From Chrysoperla carnea (lineage: Eukaryota > Arthropoda > Insecta > Neuroptera > Chrysopidae): a stretch of DNA of 64,000 nucleotides. Made by a program: the position numbers and the translations under genes. The stretch is from contig NC_058338.1 in NCBI RefSeq assembly GCF_905475395.1, positions 9,004,935 to 9,068,934 of the forward strand, read 5' to 3'. The notes beneath the pieces were generated by a model. The model ran no database searches. It was not told where the DNA came from and saw only the letters and a program-made list of their open reading frames with translations. Positions 1 through 15,500 of this stretch are shown here, one piece after another (position 1 is the stretch's first letter; the number at the start of each line of letters is the position of its first letter).

Positions 1-355
1 CAAAAATGATTCTATTCTATTCTCGATTATAACAATCTTTAAAAGGGTGCCTAGAAATAGTTTGGTAAAAATTTGTTTATTGTTATTTATATTTTAATTT
101 TAGGCAAGCATAAAAAATAATTATTGCAAATGCCAGAACTTACAAATGATGCATATCATCCCGAAACACCCTTTGATCTCCCAGACTATCTTTTAATCCT
201 ACAACTTTTGTATAAACTTTTTTTTTCAATGAATGTTATTCGAGTTTTTCCGCTACCTCGGCACAAATTGATTTTCTGTAGTACGATTATACAGAATTAT
301 GCACAGACGCTTCGACTAATTATAAAATATAATACAAAAAGTAAAAGAACTATAC

Positions 356-3300
356 CTTGGAATGAATTGATTAACAGAACGTTTTGGTCGATATTCAGGA
401 TGCACCATAAAAAGCATATGTGGAAATCCAGTACCAAAATATGCTCCATCTGTATGGTGATGTCTAGAAGATTTAGGTGTATATACATCCATACATTTTG
501 GACAGTATAATTTGACCATAGCTTCACCAGGTACATCAGATAATCCTACAAATAAAAACAAATAAAATTAGTTTTAAATTTAAGATGGAGTTGTCTTCTG
601 ATGTTCAAAGTTCTGTATTATCTTACCTAGTGGTAACATTGGCTGTGATTCACAATATACACGTGGACAGTGACCAAAATCACCAGCTTGATATTTTTCA
701 ACCATCTGAGCAATTCCTCTATTTGTTAGAATATAACGAGCATGAATTAATCCGTAGAGCATTTCTGAAGCTTGTTCAATTAAATCTGATTGATGTGCAT
801 TATCATCTAATTCGTCATCTGTTACAAACAATGAATTCATTTTATAAAGATATCTTTTTATTGCTAATTAAAATATTAATTAAAATGAATAGTTCGCGGG
901 ACAGCACCCTTTTTGTTAAATGATAATACATATTTGAAACTTCGTGAGTTCTTTTTGATGAGTCTACCAAACTTCCTCTCTACAATTTTTTTTCGAAAGT
1001 GCTGCGTTTTAAATCAGCATGATAACGTCATATTTAAACTATCGATCGCAGCAGGAAATTTCACGCTATGACCACTTCATAACATTAACAATCATGATTA
1101 AACAATTACTTACAATTACTTAAGTATTTTTGTTTTCCAACACATACATAGTTCACTCTTGCTGAATTTTATAATAACACAAGGGTTTGCCAACCAGAAC
1201 AGTAATAATATATTTTTCCTGCGCTACCCTCACTTTTCACACATCAAGCCATCGAAGTGTTGTGACAGGTGTCAGTTTTATTTAATGTTTCATAATTTCG
1301 CTAGAATTACCCTCAAAATATTACGAACCAACAAGTCTTTTTGTGTTATTATATCAAGTCAAATTAAACAGTCGTTCACTTTCAGTTTCTAGTTATATCA
1401 AGAAATTGTAATTCAAAGCAAGAAAATGTTTGTCAGTTGTATAAAAAAAGTTTAAAAGTTCCCTTGTTTATTAATATTATCAAGTGGTTATAGTGTCCGA
1501 CAAATTCCCTGCTACGTTTATTCAGACCGACATCTTAAATATGATGTTACCATGCTCATTTGAAAACGCAATAAGCTCGCCAAAAGGAGACCACTCACGA
1601 AGTTTCAAATATGTATTGATCATTTAACAAAAAGGTGCTGTTCCGCAGACTGGAACTGTTTAATGGTTAATAATGCTAAAAAGTAAGCTGGAGACTTGAT
1701 TATGTAAGCGAAGCGTTGTAGTGATTTTATAATTTTGAGATTTCTTAATATTAATCAAATTCAAATTTTAGGGAGCAAAGATGTAGAAAAGTAAATTAAA
1801 GAGTTTCTAAATATCTTCGGAAAAAACTATTAATTTAGAGAATTGTTTAAATGAAAACTAAGATATTTTGAATTAAATTTCGAGTAATAGTAGTAATAAG
1901 AGTGTCCGAAATTAAAAAATAGTGAAAAACAAACAATTGAATTAGTTAATTGTTGAAATACCCTGTATAGAAAGTGTACGAAACTTTTCAAAAGTATTTT
2001 CTAGTCTTCAATTCCCTATCTTTTACAGTTTTGGAGAAAATGGATATCAAAGTATTTATAAGGAACATTTTTTACATTTAACTTGTCTTTTAACTCTAAC
2101 GGTTTACAAGACCCAAAATTATCAAACAGTTTTAAGTTTAAATGTCAGCCGCTCTTAATGGAAAACCATTTACAAACAACAATAAATGTTATCTTTTTAT
2201 GATATTAACTACAATTATAAATAATAATGAAAAATTACAATTTTCTAAGGTCAGCTGTTCAAATTTCATGTTACAATTACGAAAATATTCGCTGTTTAAC
2301 AAATTAAAACTAAGAAAATACAATTCATTGTATTTTAAAAATTATATTTGATAAAAATTTTTATTTTATTGGAAATATTTTTCGTCTGAATCATCTAAAG
2401 TTCATTTCAGTTAAGTAGAATGTTTAAAATGAACAATAGGGAATATTCATGTATTTTTTATATATTTTTAATTCATTGTTTACACCGTTATAACAAAGTA
2501 AAATATATAAATACTACTTAAAAATGCTGTATTTAAGTGTAAAAAAATATTTAAAATACATTATAATTTTGAGATATTTAAACGTAGTTTTTTGGCGTTC
2601 TCTGTTGATGACGTATAAGTACAACACAGAATTTACACTCGTTATTATTAAGTTTTCTAATAAAAAGCCGTAGAATAGTATAATTTAATGAAATACCATA
2701 TAAAAGTAAGTAATTAATATCATACAGTATGTCAACCAATTTGACAAGCCCGTACTATGATGTCACGTCCGTATAAAAATTTGAATTTCCGTTTTAGAAA
2801 TTTTTAAATGTCCTCACTGAATTTGTACTTTTATTAATTAATTTTAAGTAATTAAAAAGATATAAATTACTAAAATAATGGTTTAGTTAAAATGTCCAGT
2901 CATTAAAGTTACGGAAGAAAAATATTTAAATTTAAATTTCATGAATATTCTCTAGTATTTTGTGTAAAACTAATTAAATACAATAAACCATTTTTATCAT
3001 CATCAGAACCGGCTCAAGCAATTTGATGAAAATTTAAATAGTTTTTCAAATTTATGACGAAGTTTTAGATATTTATTTGAAAAAATCGAACATAAAAATA
3101 TAAAGCATCCACAATATTATAAAGTATAATTCGAATGAAACATTAAACGCATTAATGACGCAATAATGATAGGTTTTATGCAAAACTATTTTGTTTTTTC
3201 AGTATGTTCAATCTATTTGAAACGTACTATAAATGGTAAATACCATCATATAATGATAACAAAAAAAGCTTTAAAGGCATAACAATTTTGAAACCATATG

Positions 3301-3673
3301 GTTTAGCTAAAAGCATTTAGCATAAAAAATGTAAACAGTTTCAAAACAAACACAACTTACATAATTTTGTCGATAAATAAAAAATTATGTATTAAAAAAG
3401 GTAGAAAAAAAAACGTTACCTGGTTCAAGATCTAATATCATGTCTAAAGCTTGTCTATAATGTGGTACTTGTTCGTTTAAACCCGTCAAATTAAATTTAT
3501 CCTGAATATAATCTTCATCAACCTTTACAAAAAAAAAAATTAAAAATTAGACAAAACTATTTGACGTAAAATTTGTCGAATAAAAATTTTTTAATAATTA
3601 CCTCACAGAAAAATTCATTGCCCCTTAAACCACAAAACCACGTTATCCAAGAAACCTCCTCTGAACTGCTCAT
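356..3673 (-). CDS. CkIIbeta: Casein kinase 2 regulatory subunit beta (partial, last exon off window)
   Basis: Regulatory subunit of the tetrameric Ser/Thr kinase CK2; it dimerises through a zinc finger and holds two catalytic alpha subunits. Coding exons read on the minus strand are 3673-3602, 3522-3420, 818-627 and 545-356, all with GT/AG borders and compatible phases. They give about 185 residues, beginning [20 protein letters not shown] and running through [32 protein letters not shown], the zinc-finger cysteines (CPRVYC and YCPKC) and [18 protein letters not shown], closely matching the family (215 aa in human). The final exon (about 30 residues from LYGFKIHP) is not in 1-355 and must lie left of the window. 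A 5'UTR exon probably ends at 3938 (donor GTAAAT). The 2.6-kb second coding intron holds several repeats. Identity is near certain; exon edges are by eye. Confidence 0.96.
895..1647. mobile_element. MITE-like element with ~150-bp terminal inverted repeats
   Basis: Inside the large CK2-beta intron. The left arm (about 895-1060) and the right arm (about 1495-1647) are inverted copies. Both contain, reading inward, ACAGCACC, TTTTTGTTAAATGAT, ATACATATTTGAAACTTCGT, and further in a block around ATCATATTTAA and GCAGGGAATTT. No coding capacity is seen between them. I could not define a target duplication. A diverged copy of one arm occurs near 48150-48250. Superfamily is not assigned. Confidence 0.7.
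1905..2115 (+). repeat. Partial copy of the 52-54 kb interspersed repeat family
   Basis: This stretch carries the family landmarks in order: AACAAACAATTGA, GTTAATTGTTGAAATACC, then AAGGAACATTTTTTACATTT and AACGGTTTACAAGA. The same landmarks occur in the copies at 52371, 53830 (inverted) and 54535 (inverted). It lies in the CK2-beta intron and is truncated. Confidence 0.6.
2436..2582. repeat. 145-bp interspersed repeat, copy 1
   Basis: Roughly 94% identical by eye to 40799-40943, including TTCATTGTTTACACCGTTAT and TGCTGTATTTAAGTGT. This copy has no flanking inverted arms, whereas the second copy forms the core of a foldback in the Uck intron. Confidence 0.75.
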
Positions 3674-5676
3674 TTTTCTAAAAACAATTTAAATGAACAC
3701 ATGCTCCAAATAAAAAAAAAACACTTTATTCTTAATAAAATATTATAAAAATTATTCAGATGATCACAACTAATAAAAATTAATTTCCGTATAATTAACG
3801 ATTGGTATAAATAATGGCCGATGTATGCAATTTATTTATGTTACAAATATTTTTTTTAAATATGTCAAATGAATCAAAAATAATATTTCTTTTTTTTTAA
3901 ATGGATTATATTTAATGAAAAATATAATAAAATTTACCTTTTCGTTCCCTGATTAGCCACGCTTAATGCTACTCCTCGAAAAGGCGAATCATTTACAGAC
4001 TTCTACTTTATCATAGAAATCAGATTCTTTTTGACATCTAAATACTTTAAATATAACAAATATATTAATATTTAACTAATTATTATTTAATTTTATTAAT
4101 TTACAACTCAATAATTTCACAAATGGTTACTTTGTTATATAAAAAGTTTATTATCTTTAATTTCTGTTCAACTTCCCCAAAACTATTTTTACTAGTAAGT
4201 AAAACGTTTGGTAGGAATTGTAGCACTTATTCTTACACGATTTACTTTTTACAACTATACTAATATTTTTCGGAATTATTCAAGTTAAATGAATTTTTAT
4301 TTTAAATAAATCATTTATATTTTATTTTAGTATAACTTTTTATATTATTAATAATTATTTTATTTTAATTAAATCTAATCAAAATATTAAAAATAATCTA
4401 AATTAATTTTTTTTTGGCTAAAAATAAATAATTGAAAACGCACCTACAAAAACACTTCCTTCCGAACTGTTGGCCAACATAAAAGACAACGAAAATGCAA
4501 TGTTGCCACGTTCGTTGATTTTGCGTTAACGCGTTTACGTTTACTATCATTTTCCAAAATTTAACTTATTTTTAATTTTCTGTTTCAGTCGTTACAGATA
4601 GTTGAAAACCATTATGATTCTCAAATTCTAATTCTTTTTGAATTGGCCAGTTTCTCTTATATCAAAAATCAATATTATTACATTTTTCGTGAAAAGAAAA
4701 TTCGATTCTCCGAAGAGTCACCGCACGATTTGTGGCACCTTCAGTTCAAAGTTTTTCATTTTCTACTAGAATATACTTTCAAGGGTGGTCGTTGCTTTAC
4801 TTCAAATTATATAAAATGCGAATTAAAAGTATTATTTTTGAAAAACAAACAAATCTTTCTCAAATCAAAGTAGATTCATATCTCTTTCAAATTTTATTGA
4901 GAGTTCGAAAAGTTCAATGGGTGCATGCGCCAAGACACAAAGCTCTAAAATTCCTTGTTTTTCAATTATCTCCGAGATATATTCACAAGAAGTGAAGAAG
5001 AATTACTAGTAAAAATTGATAGATGAAAAATTGGTGGTAGAGAACGGATCATTTAATGGCTTTTCTCCTTAAGAAAATATTAGAATATTACGTCAGACAA
5101 ATCATTATATTTACGTTTTAACATAAGAATGATAAAGCTAACACGTGATGGGACTGGGAAAAGACGTGTATTAATTAATTGCCCCTGTTTAAATTTTGAC
5201 CGCCCCTCCTTCCTTAGCTCAGTCAAACTATTTGGACTTGGTGCTTGAATCTAGAGTTTTCAAAAATTTGACCGTAAATAGTTTCTCAAAATGAATATGT
5301 AGTGTATTTTTGTTTGGAGATACGGATGAAATCTTAAAATTTTTCAACGTAAACAGCTTTTAAACGATGGGGTATTTTCAGGCTACTTGCCTGCCCTCTA
5401 TTGATTACAAGTAATATACTTGTGGAATTTAAATGAAAAGCATTTGGCAACACTGATTTTAGGGATAATAATTGTATTCGAACCTATAATAAAGTGGCGT
5501 TCATATTTATAAGACACTAAACAGTTGTTTATATTTATAAAAAGGCATTGTTCTAGTTTTGCATGAAGTAAAAAAATTAATAAATTACCATATTATTAAT
5601 TAAACATACATAAATATTAAGTTCATTTTGTGTGACGTGATTTCTACATTGAATAAGGTTAGAACGGCGCCACGAA
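3674..5676. promoter_or_regulatory. Divergent intergenic region CK2-beta / WDR5
   Basis: Two kilobases between the start codons of two divergent genes. It contains the CK2-beta 5'UTR exon (ending 3938 on the minus strand) and both promoters. A small GC-richer patch around 4440-4550 lies upstream of CK2-beta. Open frames at 4643-4995 look like chance. I cannot point to a convincing core promoter motif. Confidence 0.5.
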
Positions 5677-8460
<2,784 letters not shown>

Positions 8461-9235
8461 AAGTAATAAGTTCTTTTATTTAATTATAATGTTATGTTTT
8501 AAGGATTTTATTATTTAATTATCAATTAATTAATTAATTAATATACGAATGATGTAATTATTTTTATTATTGATTTCTAAAAAAAAAAAATCAGTCATAT
8601 TTTAATCAAACGTGTTGTTTCGGGGTGAAGTGATTTATGGTTAAAATTGTATTGAATTGATGTTTCAAAACATGTCTAATCAACTAAATCGGTTAACAAA
8701 TTCCAAAGTTACTCCATGTTTACATACCGACATTAAATATGGCGCACCCTGTATATTTAAACAAAATTATATTTTGACCGCTTTAGCTGTTTATATATTC
8801 GAAAAATTTGAACAGAAATGGTCAGTATTTTTAAGAATTTGAAATAATAATAAAAAGGTTTATAAAATATAAATTAATAAAAAAATTGACAGGCAAGTTA
8901 AAATCAAAGCCACAAACAAGCTGAACTCGTTTAGGGCGATTTTTCTAAGAAAACTGAGAACAACTTCTGCTGATATTTTGAACGATAAATTGCTTCTAGT
9001 ATTATTAGGGAGCAATTGCTTATATTTTTTAAACATTTCCTAAAAAGCATCTAAACAAGAAAGTGCCTTTTTTTCTTAAATTTTCTTGAAAACTCGAATA
9101 ATATTTATAAAACTATGAGTGAATTTTTTCTATTTTGAAATTCATTTTGTAAAGAAAACATTGGAGTTTCGTCTCCAAATTGTAAACTTGAAATGAGTCA
9201 CTTCGGTTTTCGCTATTTTATTTATTTGATATTTG
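8461..9235. other. WDR5 3' flank, no gene seen
   Basis: AT-rich sequence after the WDR5 stop with an (ATTA)n run near 8520-8541. No additional coding region or structured RNA recognised. Confidence 0.5.
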
Positions 9236-9741
9236 CAGGGGTAGGGATCTGAAGATTAAATCTTTCTCAACTTTAAATCTCTAAGCGAACATTTCGGATA
9301 TCTATAAATATATGAATCGGAATAGAATTCTAACGTATATTAATCGATCACATGAACTCAGGATCGGAACCTATCGCAGTCTTGACCGATTGAATCCTCG
9401 TGCGATTTAGTTGAAAGGCGGCACTACTGTATCGCGAAAGAATGAATCATTATGAATCTTCTTCATTTAAAGATTAGATCCTTGTTAGGAGTAATACTAT
9501 GAAATCAAGTTACCTTCAACTCCCTAAAGATCCGTTTGCCTACTGATTTCCTTAGGTATAATTTTCTAAGTAGTCTATACTGGGAAAGACTGCTCGCAAT
9601 CCTTCCCATGAAGGATTCAATCCTTAAACTTGATTCATTCAAGAGTTCAAACATATTTACTCTCTTAAATTTCTACGGATATCAATACATATCCGTTATT
9701 CAAGAGTTAAACTTGAAGATTTAATTTAATCCCTACCCCTG
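9236..9741. mobile_element. hAT-like non-autonomous element (MITE), 506 bp
   Basis: Terminal inverted repeats CAGGGGTAGGGAT (left) and its complement (right) are flanked by a perfect 8-bp direct duplication GATATTTG at 9228-9235 and 9742-9749. An 8-bp duplication with a CAGGG-type terminus is the hAT signature. The interior has no transposase; the small open frame near 9536 is not recognisable. Confidence 0.85.
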
Positions 9742-10134
9742 GATATTTGCTGATAATATAACTGTAAATAGTAGTTATATAAAATTGTTAAATAGTTAAA
9801 GAAGTACTTTTATTGGTCTAACTCGAAGCATTTTGATAATTAATTGAGTCACTCTTTTGACCCTAAAGAAATAAATTTAACATGTTTGATTAAAATATGT
9901 TAACGATTTAGAAAATAATAATTTTGATTACCCAGTAAAAAATCAAAAGAATAGTTTGTAAGTAAAAATTTACCTATTAATAAACTTAAAAATTAAAAAA
10001 AAAATTATATTTTTATTTTTACTAGTAAAAGATTTTTTTTTTTTTACATGAAATGAAGTTAAAAAAATTTTCTAATTGCACTTTACCAGAAATAATAAAA
10101 TCTGTCTTTGTAAATTGAACATTTATTTGTTTTG

Positions 10135-10560
10135 ATCATTGACTTTGATAGTTTTATAGTTTTATATAGACCAAGCATCGCCAATCTTTCCGTACAATAA
10201 GAAACGTGCCAACATTTGAGGTAATTGCTTAGGTCAGCTAGGGATATTTATTAAAAAAAAACATTTATCAAAAGCATATAAAGACATTTATCAAAAAAAT
10301 ATACATTGAATATAGGAACATTTATCAAAAACACATACATTGAATGTCAAATTTTCATACCACAAAATGTTTTACATAAATTTCACTGAACTATTTCGCT
10401 TTTTGATTTAAAAATAAAATATTTATTACGTATCACTTTACATTTTTTCTTACGAATCTACAATGGTTGGACCTAAGCAAGTACCTCAGATGCTGACACG
10501 CTTAAAATCGTTTGACACTCAGTCTATATAACTCTAAAGTCAATGGTTTTGATTGAACTG
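10135..10560. mobile_element. Foldback/MITE-like element with ~100-bp inverted arms
   Basis: Left arm 10135-10235 and right arm about 10447-10560 are inverted copies sharing CATTGACTTT, TATATAGAC, and a CGTG-C-A-CAT-TGAGGTA-TTGCTTAGGTC stretch. The centre has three spaced copies of ACATTTATCAAAA. Non-coding, between the converging 3' ends of WDR5 and SMG7. Confidence 0.65.
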
Positions 10561-12535
10561 TAAATTTTCGTATAAATATTTAAAAGTAATAACGTAAATT
10601 TAATTTAATTAAAAATATTCGAACTCGATTTAAATTAATGTTCAAACTCTTTCTATTCAAAGTTTAGTATCAGCATGTATATAGAAATTTTTATATATTG
10701 TGTATCTTTGTAGTCTCTAAAAAGTCTCTAAATGTATAAATAATAATCTTCAAGTACAAAATTTTCCTGTTCTTTATTGTTTTTGATAGATCTACAAAAA
10801 TAAATTGTGTAATCAAATCTAAGCTTAATATTTATTTAAAATTTTTGCCCCGATTCCGTACCCGTTGTTCCGTATCCGAAACCATTCACATTGTTTCGGG
10901 TACGGAACTCTAAACTTGTCTTGAAACATATCTAAGAACACTATTAAATTGTCTTTTTGCTTAGAGCTTTCTCCAAACTGAACTGATTATGAGGATTATC
11001 GTCTATTTTTTAGTTGTTACCCTAAACTCGCACTTGAAACATAGCTAAGAACACTCTCCAATAAATTACGCTACGATGCCACAGACAGTCACACACACAT
11101 AACGTTCAAACTTATAACAACCTTTTCTTTGGTTCGAAGGTTAAAAAAAACAACTCGATCGTTACAAATAAAAATTATTATTTTATTAGTTACAAATAAA
11201 ATTTTCGAATAATAAACAATTAACATAAAGACACATTTAACAAAAAAATAATAATAATAATAATAAAGAAAAATGTGAAAAATATAACACAAGAAATGAA
11301 AAATTATAAACATAATATGAATTTTTTTCCAAAATACACAAACTCGATAATAATTTGAATTGTTTTGAAAGTTTTATATTGTTTTAATTATTTTAATTAT
11401 ATTTCTTTTTTTGAGATAAATATATAATACATAAATATGAATAATTAATGTTACTTTTTTTTAAATTAAATTATAAATGTAAAAAAAAAAAATTAATTAA
11501 CTTGTCAACGGCAAAACAAAATAGAAACAATTCAAAGGACAACATTAGAATAACAATATCTATATCAGTACGATTATTTATTATTAATAATATCAGTAGC
11601 TTATCTAGAAAAGAAACTGTTTTTTTTTAAAGAAAATCTTAAGATCAATTTTTAAGTTAATATGTTACTTTATCGTATCGTACCATAACCCTGATTGATT
11701 ATTGAAATTCAAGTTAATTTTTGAAAAATTGAATACCCCAAAACTACCTTGATTAAGGAGTAGGGCCAGCGCTGTGTTTAATGTATCTAGATAGAAATTA
11801 TCAAGTCTCAAGACACAGTTTTAAAAACTTATAAAGCCCACTTAATATTTATAAAAATAGGCAAAATGAGCTAGATTTTTGTCTGGAATTAAATAATATT
11901 GAAATTAATACTTTAAATTATTTGTTGTATCACAGTCTTACCCGTAATATGGGGTGATCGGTTATTAAGATTTTTTTAACTTTGAATTGCATAGAAGTCG
12001 TTTTCACCTTACTCCTCTATCCATAGTTATACGTGACTACAACCTTTTTCTATATCAGATTTAGAAACTAAACTTCTAAATATTTACGAACCATAATTTT
12101 TAATAAACTTAACATTTTCAAATATAAAATAAACAGTAACAAATAATTAAACTCCTTTCATTAAATTTTTTGATAGTAAAAAAAAAGAAGAGATGAACAA
12201 ATAAATAATAATAATTTTCCTAGATCTGCTACTGATGATTAAATACATGAAAAAGGCTTATTTTCACAATAATCTAAAAAAATCTATTCATTTACAAAGC
12301 TATACATCCCTTCACACTTCTAAATAATGGATAATTACTATTTTCACTAAATTTAATACACCGTTGTTTTTTTTTTATTAAATTTTATAAATGATTATCA
12401 AATTTAGGAGCTTTTTTAAATACTACGTTTTTAGCCCTTAACTAACGCCATCAGATTCACATTGCATTACCAAGAAAAGCATAATTTATTTTCTGTAATT
12501 ATCGTCGTCAGTTAAAGGTTAAAATATGAAGACGT
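10561..12535. other. Tail-to-tail gap WDR5/SMG7, no gene seen
   Basis: AT-rich. Two small structures stand out: a 16-bp near-perfect inverted repeat (10867-10882 against 10893-10908, GTTCCGTAyCCGAAAC) and a direct repeat CTTGAAACATA-CTAAGAACACT at about 10921 and 11034. An SMG7 polyadenylation signal (AATAAA on the minus strand) sits at 12490-12485. Confidence 0.5.
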
Positions 12536-15500
12536 TTAATTTAATTTTGGTGGAACTCCACGTAATTGTTTTTGTTGTTCTAAAAGACGTTCTAACGGTG
12601 ATGGTCCAGGACCAGAGAATAACGACTGTTGACCCAATATAGCTAGAGGTGGTTCATTTTGATTATTAACTGTAGGACTAGCACTCATCGATGATGTATT
12701 CGATAAGTTTGGTGCCCAATTTGAGCTGAACAATGAGTATCCTGGTGGTGACATTGAATGTGATTGCATATTTGAATTCTGTAAAAGAAAATTTACACTT
12801 ATCAAAATTGTGAACTAGAATATCTGAAATTAATATTTAAGGTTACGCCCATATTTAAGATTAGTACGCCCAGATAAACCCACTTTGACACACCCCCTCT
12901 CACACCCCTGAAAACATACAGCAGTTTAATGTGAAAAGTGTCTATTTTTCTTTATCGGTGAATCACACGATCTTAGAAGTAAATATCAATATACAGTGTG
13001 TCCCCGGATAGAGGTTTACCCAAAAAAAAAATAGTGATACCAAATTTTTGGCTACCTTGTACATTATTTAGAAGTTTTAAATATACCTACATACTTTTCA
13101 TAATAAGCAAAACTTCTTATAAAGAATGACTTTTTTTCTTAAAATGCAAAATAAAAAATTTTACAAGTATAGTTTCCTCTATCCGGGGGGGGGACACTGT
13201 ATATTAAAATGGTCCACCCTGTATAATATTATACTAAGAATTTCACATACCTCAAACGATGAGTCACTTAGCGAATCAATCGATTTCTTCGAATATAATT
13301 TTTTATTCTCCTTTAAAATTTTCTGTCTCATTGTAAGGCCTTGATCATTGTTTGTTATATTCGGATGTGGTAAATTTTTGTTCATATTTTGTTGATTTGA
13401 CATCATCATTTGTTGATATGGATTCGGTGGAACCGTAGTATTTGCACCAGGTGGCGAAGAATGTTGTAAATTCGGTGTATTCCACGGTGTGTGATGTTGT
13501 TGTGGAGGTCCTCCAAGTCCCATTAATCCATCACCCGGTTTTGGTAAATCATTTATAAAATTATCAGGCATAAATGTTGATTGATGTGGATTTGGCGGAG
13601 GGGCTTGTGGTAACGGTATATTGTATGAATCGTATGAATTCGTTTGATAACGATTTGGCGATGGATCTGGTGGAGGATTATTTGGCCACCAACCATTTGG
13701 AGGCATCGGTAATTTATTATCAATTTGATTATTCCATAAATTATTTTTCTGAAAATTATTGATTGATTGGCCAAATAATGAGGGCGGTTGCTGTGGTTTA
13801 TTCATATCTTGAGGAATTGAAGTGGGATAATCCTTTTTGGAATGCATTCCAAAATCATTATTTTGTGGAAACATTTTACTAAACATTTGTTGATTTTGAT
13901 TCTGGAACTGTGTATTATACTGAGGTGGGGTATTATTCGTTGGAGGATGATGATACATCATATTAGGATTTTGATTACCAAACGTTTGCGGTGGAGGTTG
14001 TTGTAAATAATTGGGCATTTGATTTATTGGAGTATTAAAATCAAATGGTTGACCCCCACCTTGATTCGGGGGAGGATACTTAAATGCAGAATCCTTTTGT
14101 AAAAAGTATTGTGGATTTGGTGGCATATTTTGTGGTTGGGTATTTTGCTGTTGTGATATAAAATCAGGAATATTACGATAGGAATTCGGTGGTGGAAAAC
14201 GATTTTGAGTGTTATTGTATGGCGGTGAAGGGAACGTATTTAATGGGAAGTTTGTATTGTTTGATGGTAAGGTGTTAGGAAATTGTTGTGAAGTGTTATT
14301 CAAACTTGGTGCTGATTGTAAATTTTCAAATGATGGTTTCTGTTCTAGATTCGTGGAAGATAATTGTTGTTGTTTTCGTTGATAGTTTTCATGTTTTGGT
14401 GGAATATTATTATCAACTTCAACCAAATGAGGGTATCCACTTTGATTTTTAAGTGAAAGTATACCTTTCTTGGATGCTATGTCCTCTTTTGGAATATTTT
14501 CAGAATCTTTTATAGGACGATCTGATGTTACTTCAATATCATCTGTTTGAAACTTCACCTAAAATATTTAATTTGTCAAAAATAGTTGATAGTTAATCGT
14601 ATAGAGACTACACAAGGAGATTCGAGGATGAAAGAACGATAAATCAAAACAAATTACCTGTTTGGAGTTTTCTTCAACTTTTTTCAAAATTGCTTGCATG
14701 GCAACATTTTGACGCACTTTTTTACCAGGTTTACTTGGAACTGTATTATTAGTACTGTTGTTACTAGTTGTCGTACTTTCCGTAACTCTGGTCACAGCAC
14801 TAGTAGTATTTGATGCGCTAGTATCAGAGTTACTACTACTAAACAAACTATTTTCACTCGATGCAGAAGTTAACAACATCGCTTGTTCTCTTTCTTCACG
14901 TGCACGTTCCAGAGATCCTTGCGGTTTTAAAATACCTAAAATACAAATTTTCAAACATTAAATTAATATGAAAAAGTGAAAATAAAAACTGATTTAATTG
15001 CTTAAATACCCTGCTTATGCTTCGTCGTAAATACTTGGAATGTATATTACTATTAAGGTCAACAAAATTTTGATTATATCAATGGTAAGAGCTGGTAGTT
15101 AAATGAGGCATAATTTTTGCCTTTTATCAGCGGAGGCTTCACACACACAATACTCTACTAATAGAGCAACGTTGAGAAGAGTGGTGGGATTCTTGACAGG
15201 TCACTGTCGATTAAACTGCCACTTTCAAACATGGGGATCTCTGATGATCAAACTTGTATTACCTGTATGGAGGAATTATGAAACCTCCATACATATTATT
15301 TGACCTTGCGGAAACTTGAAAGGTTTAGAATTTTAGATTCGAAACCTTGGATCTACGAATCCATGGAGGAATGTGGGCTTTCCGAGTGGTAACTGGTCTA
15401 GACAGAATACTCTCATACGGAGACGTCCCACCTTCGGGTGGCAGGTTGTTCTCAAGGAGGGTACAGAGGACTCCTTAGTCTAATTGCTAGAGACCCATTT

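Noticed and set aside
124-923. Open frames on the plus strand over 124-510 and 585-923
   Set aside because: They are antisense to CK2-beta exons and have no family resemblance; the minus-strand reading is unmistakable.
4643-4995. Overlapping open frames between CK2-beta and WDR5
   Set aside because: No recognisable motif, AT-driven composition, and position in the divergent promoter region.
12536-14558. GIGYF or generic Pro/Gln-rich protein
   Set aside because: My first reading of the low-complexity exon. The upstream 14-3-3-like/TPR exons and the C-terminal motif show it is SMG7.
13179-14558. ATG start at 14558 for a separate protein
   Set aside because: The first codon there is GTG directly after a splice acceptor; it is an internal SMG7 exon.
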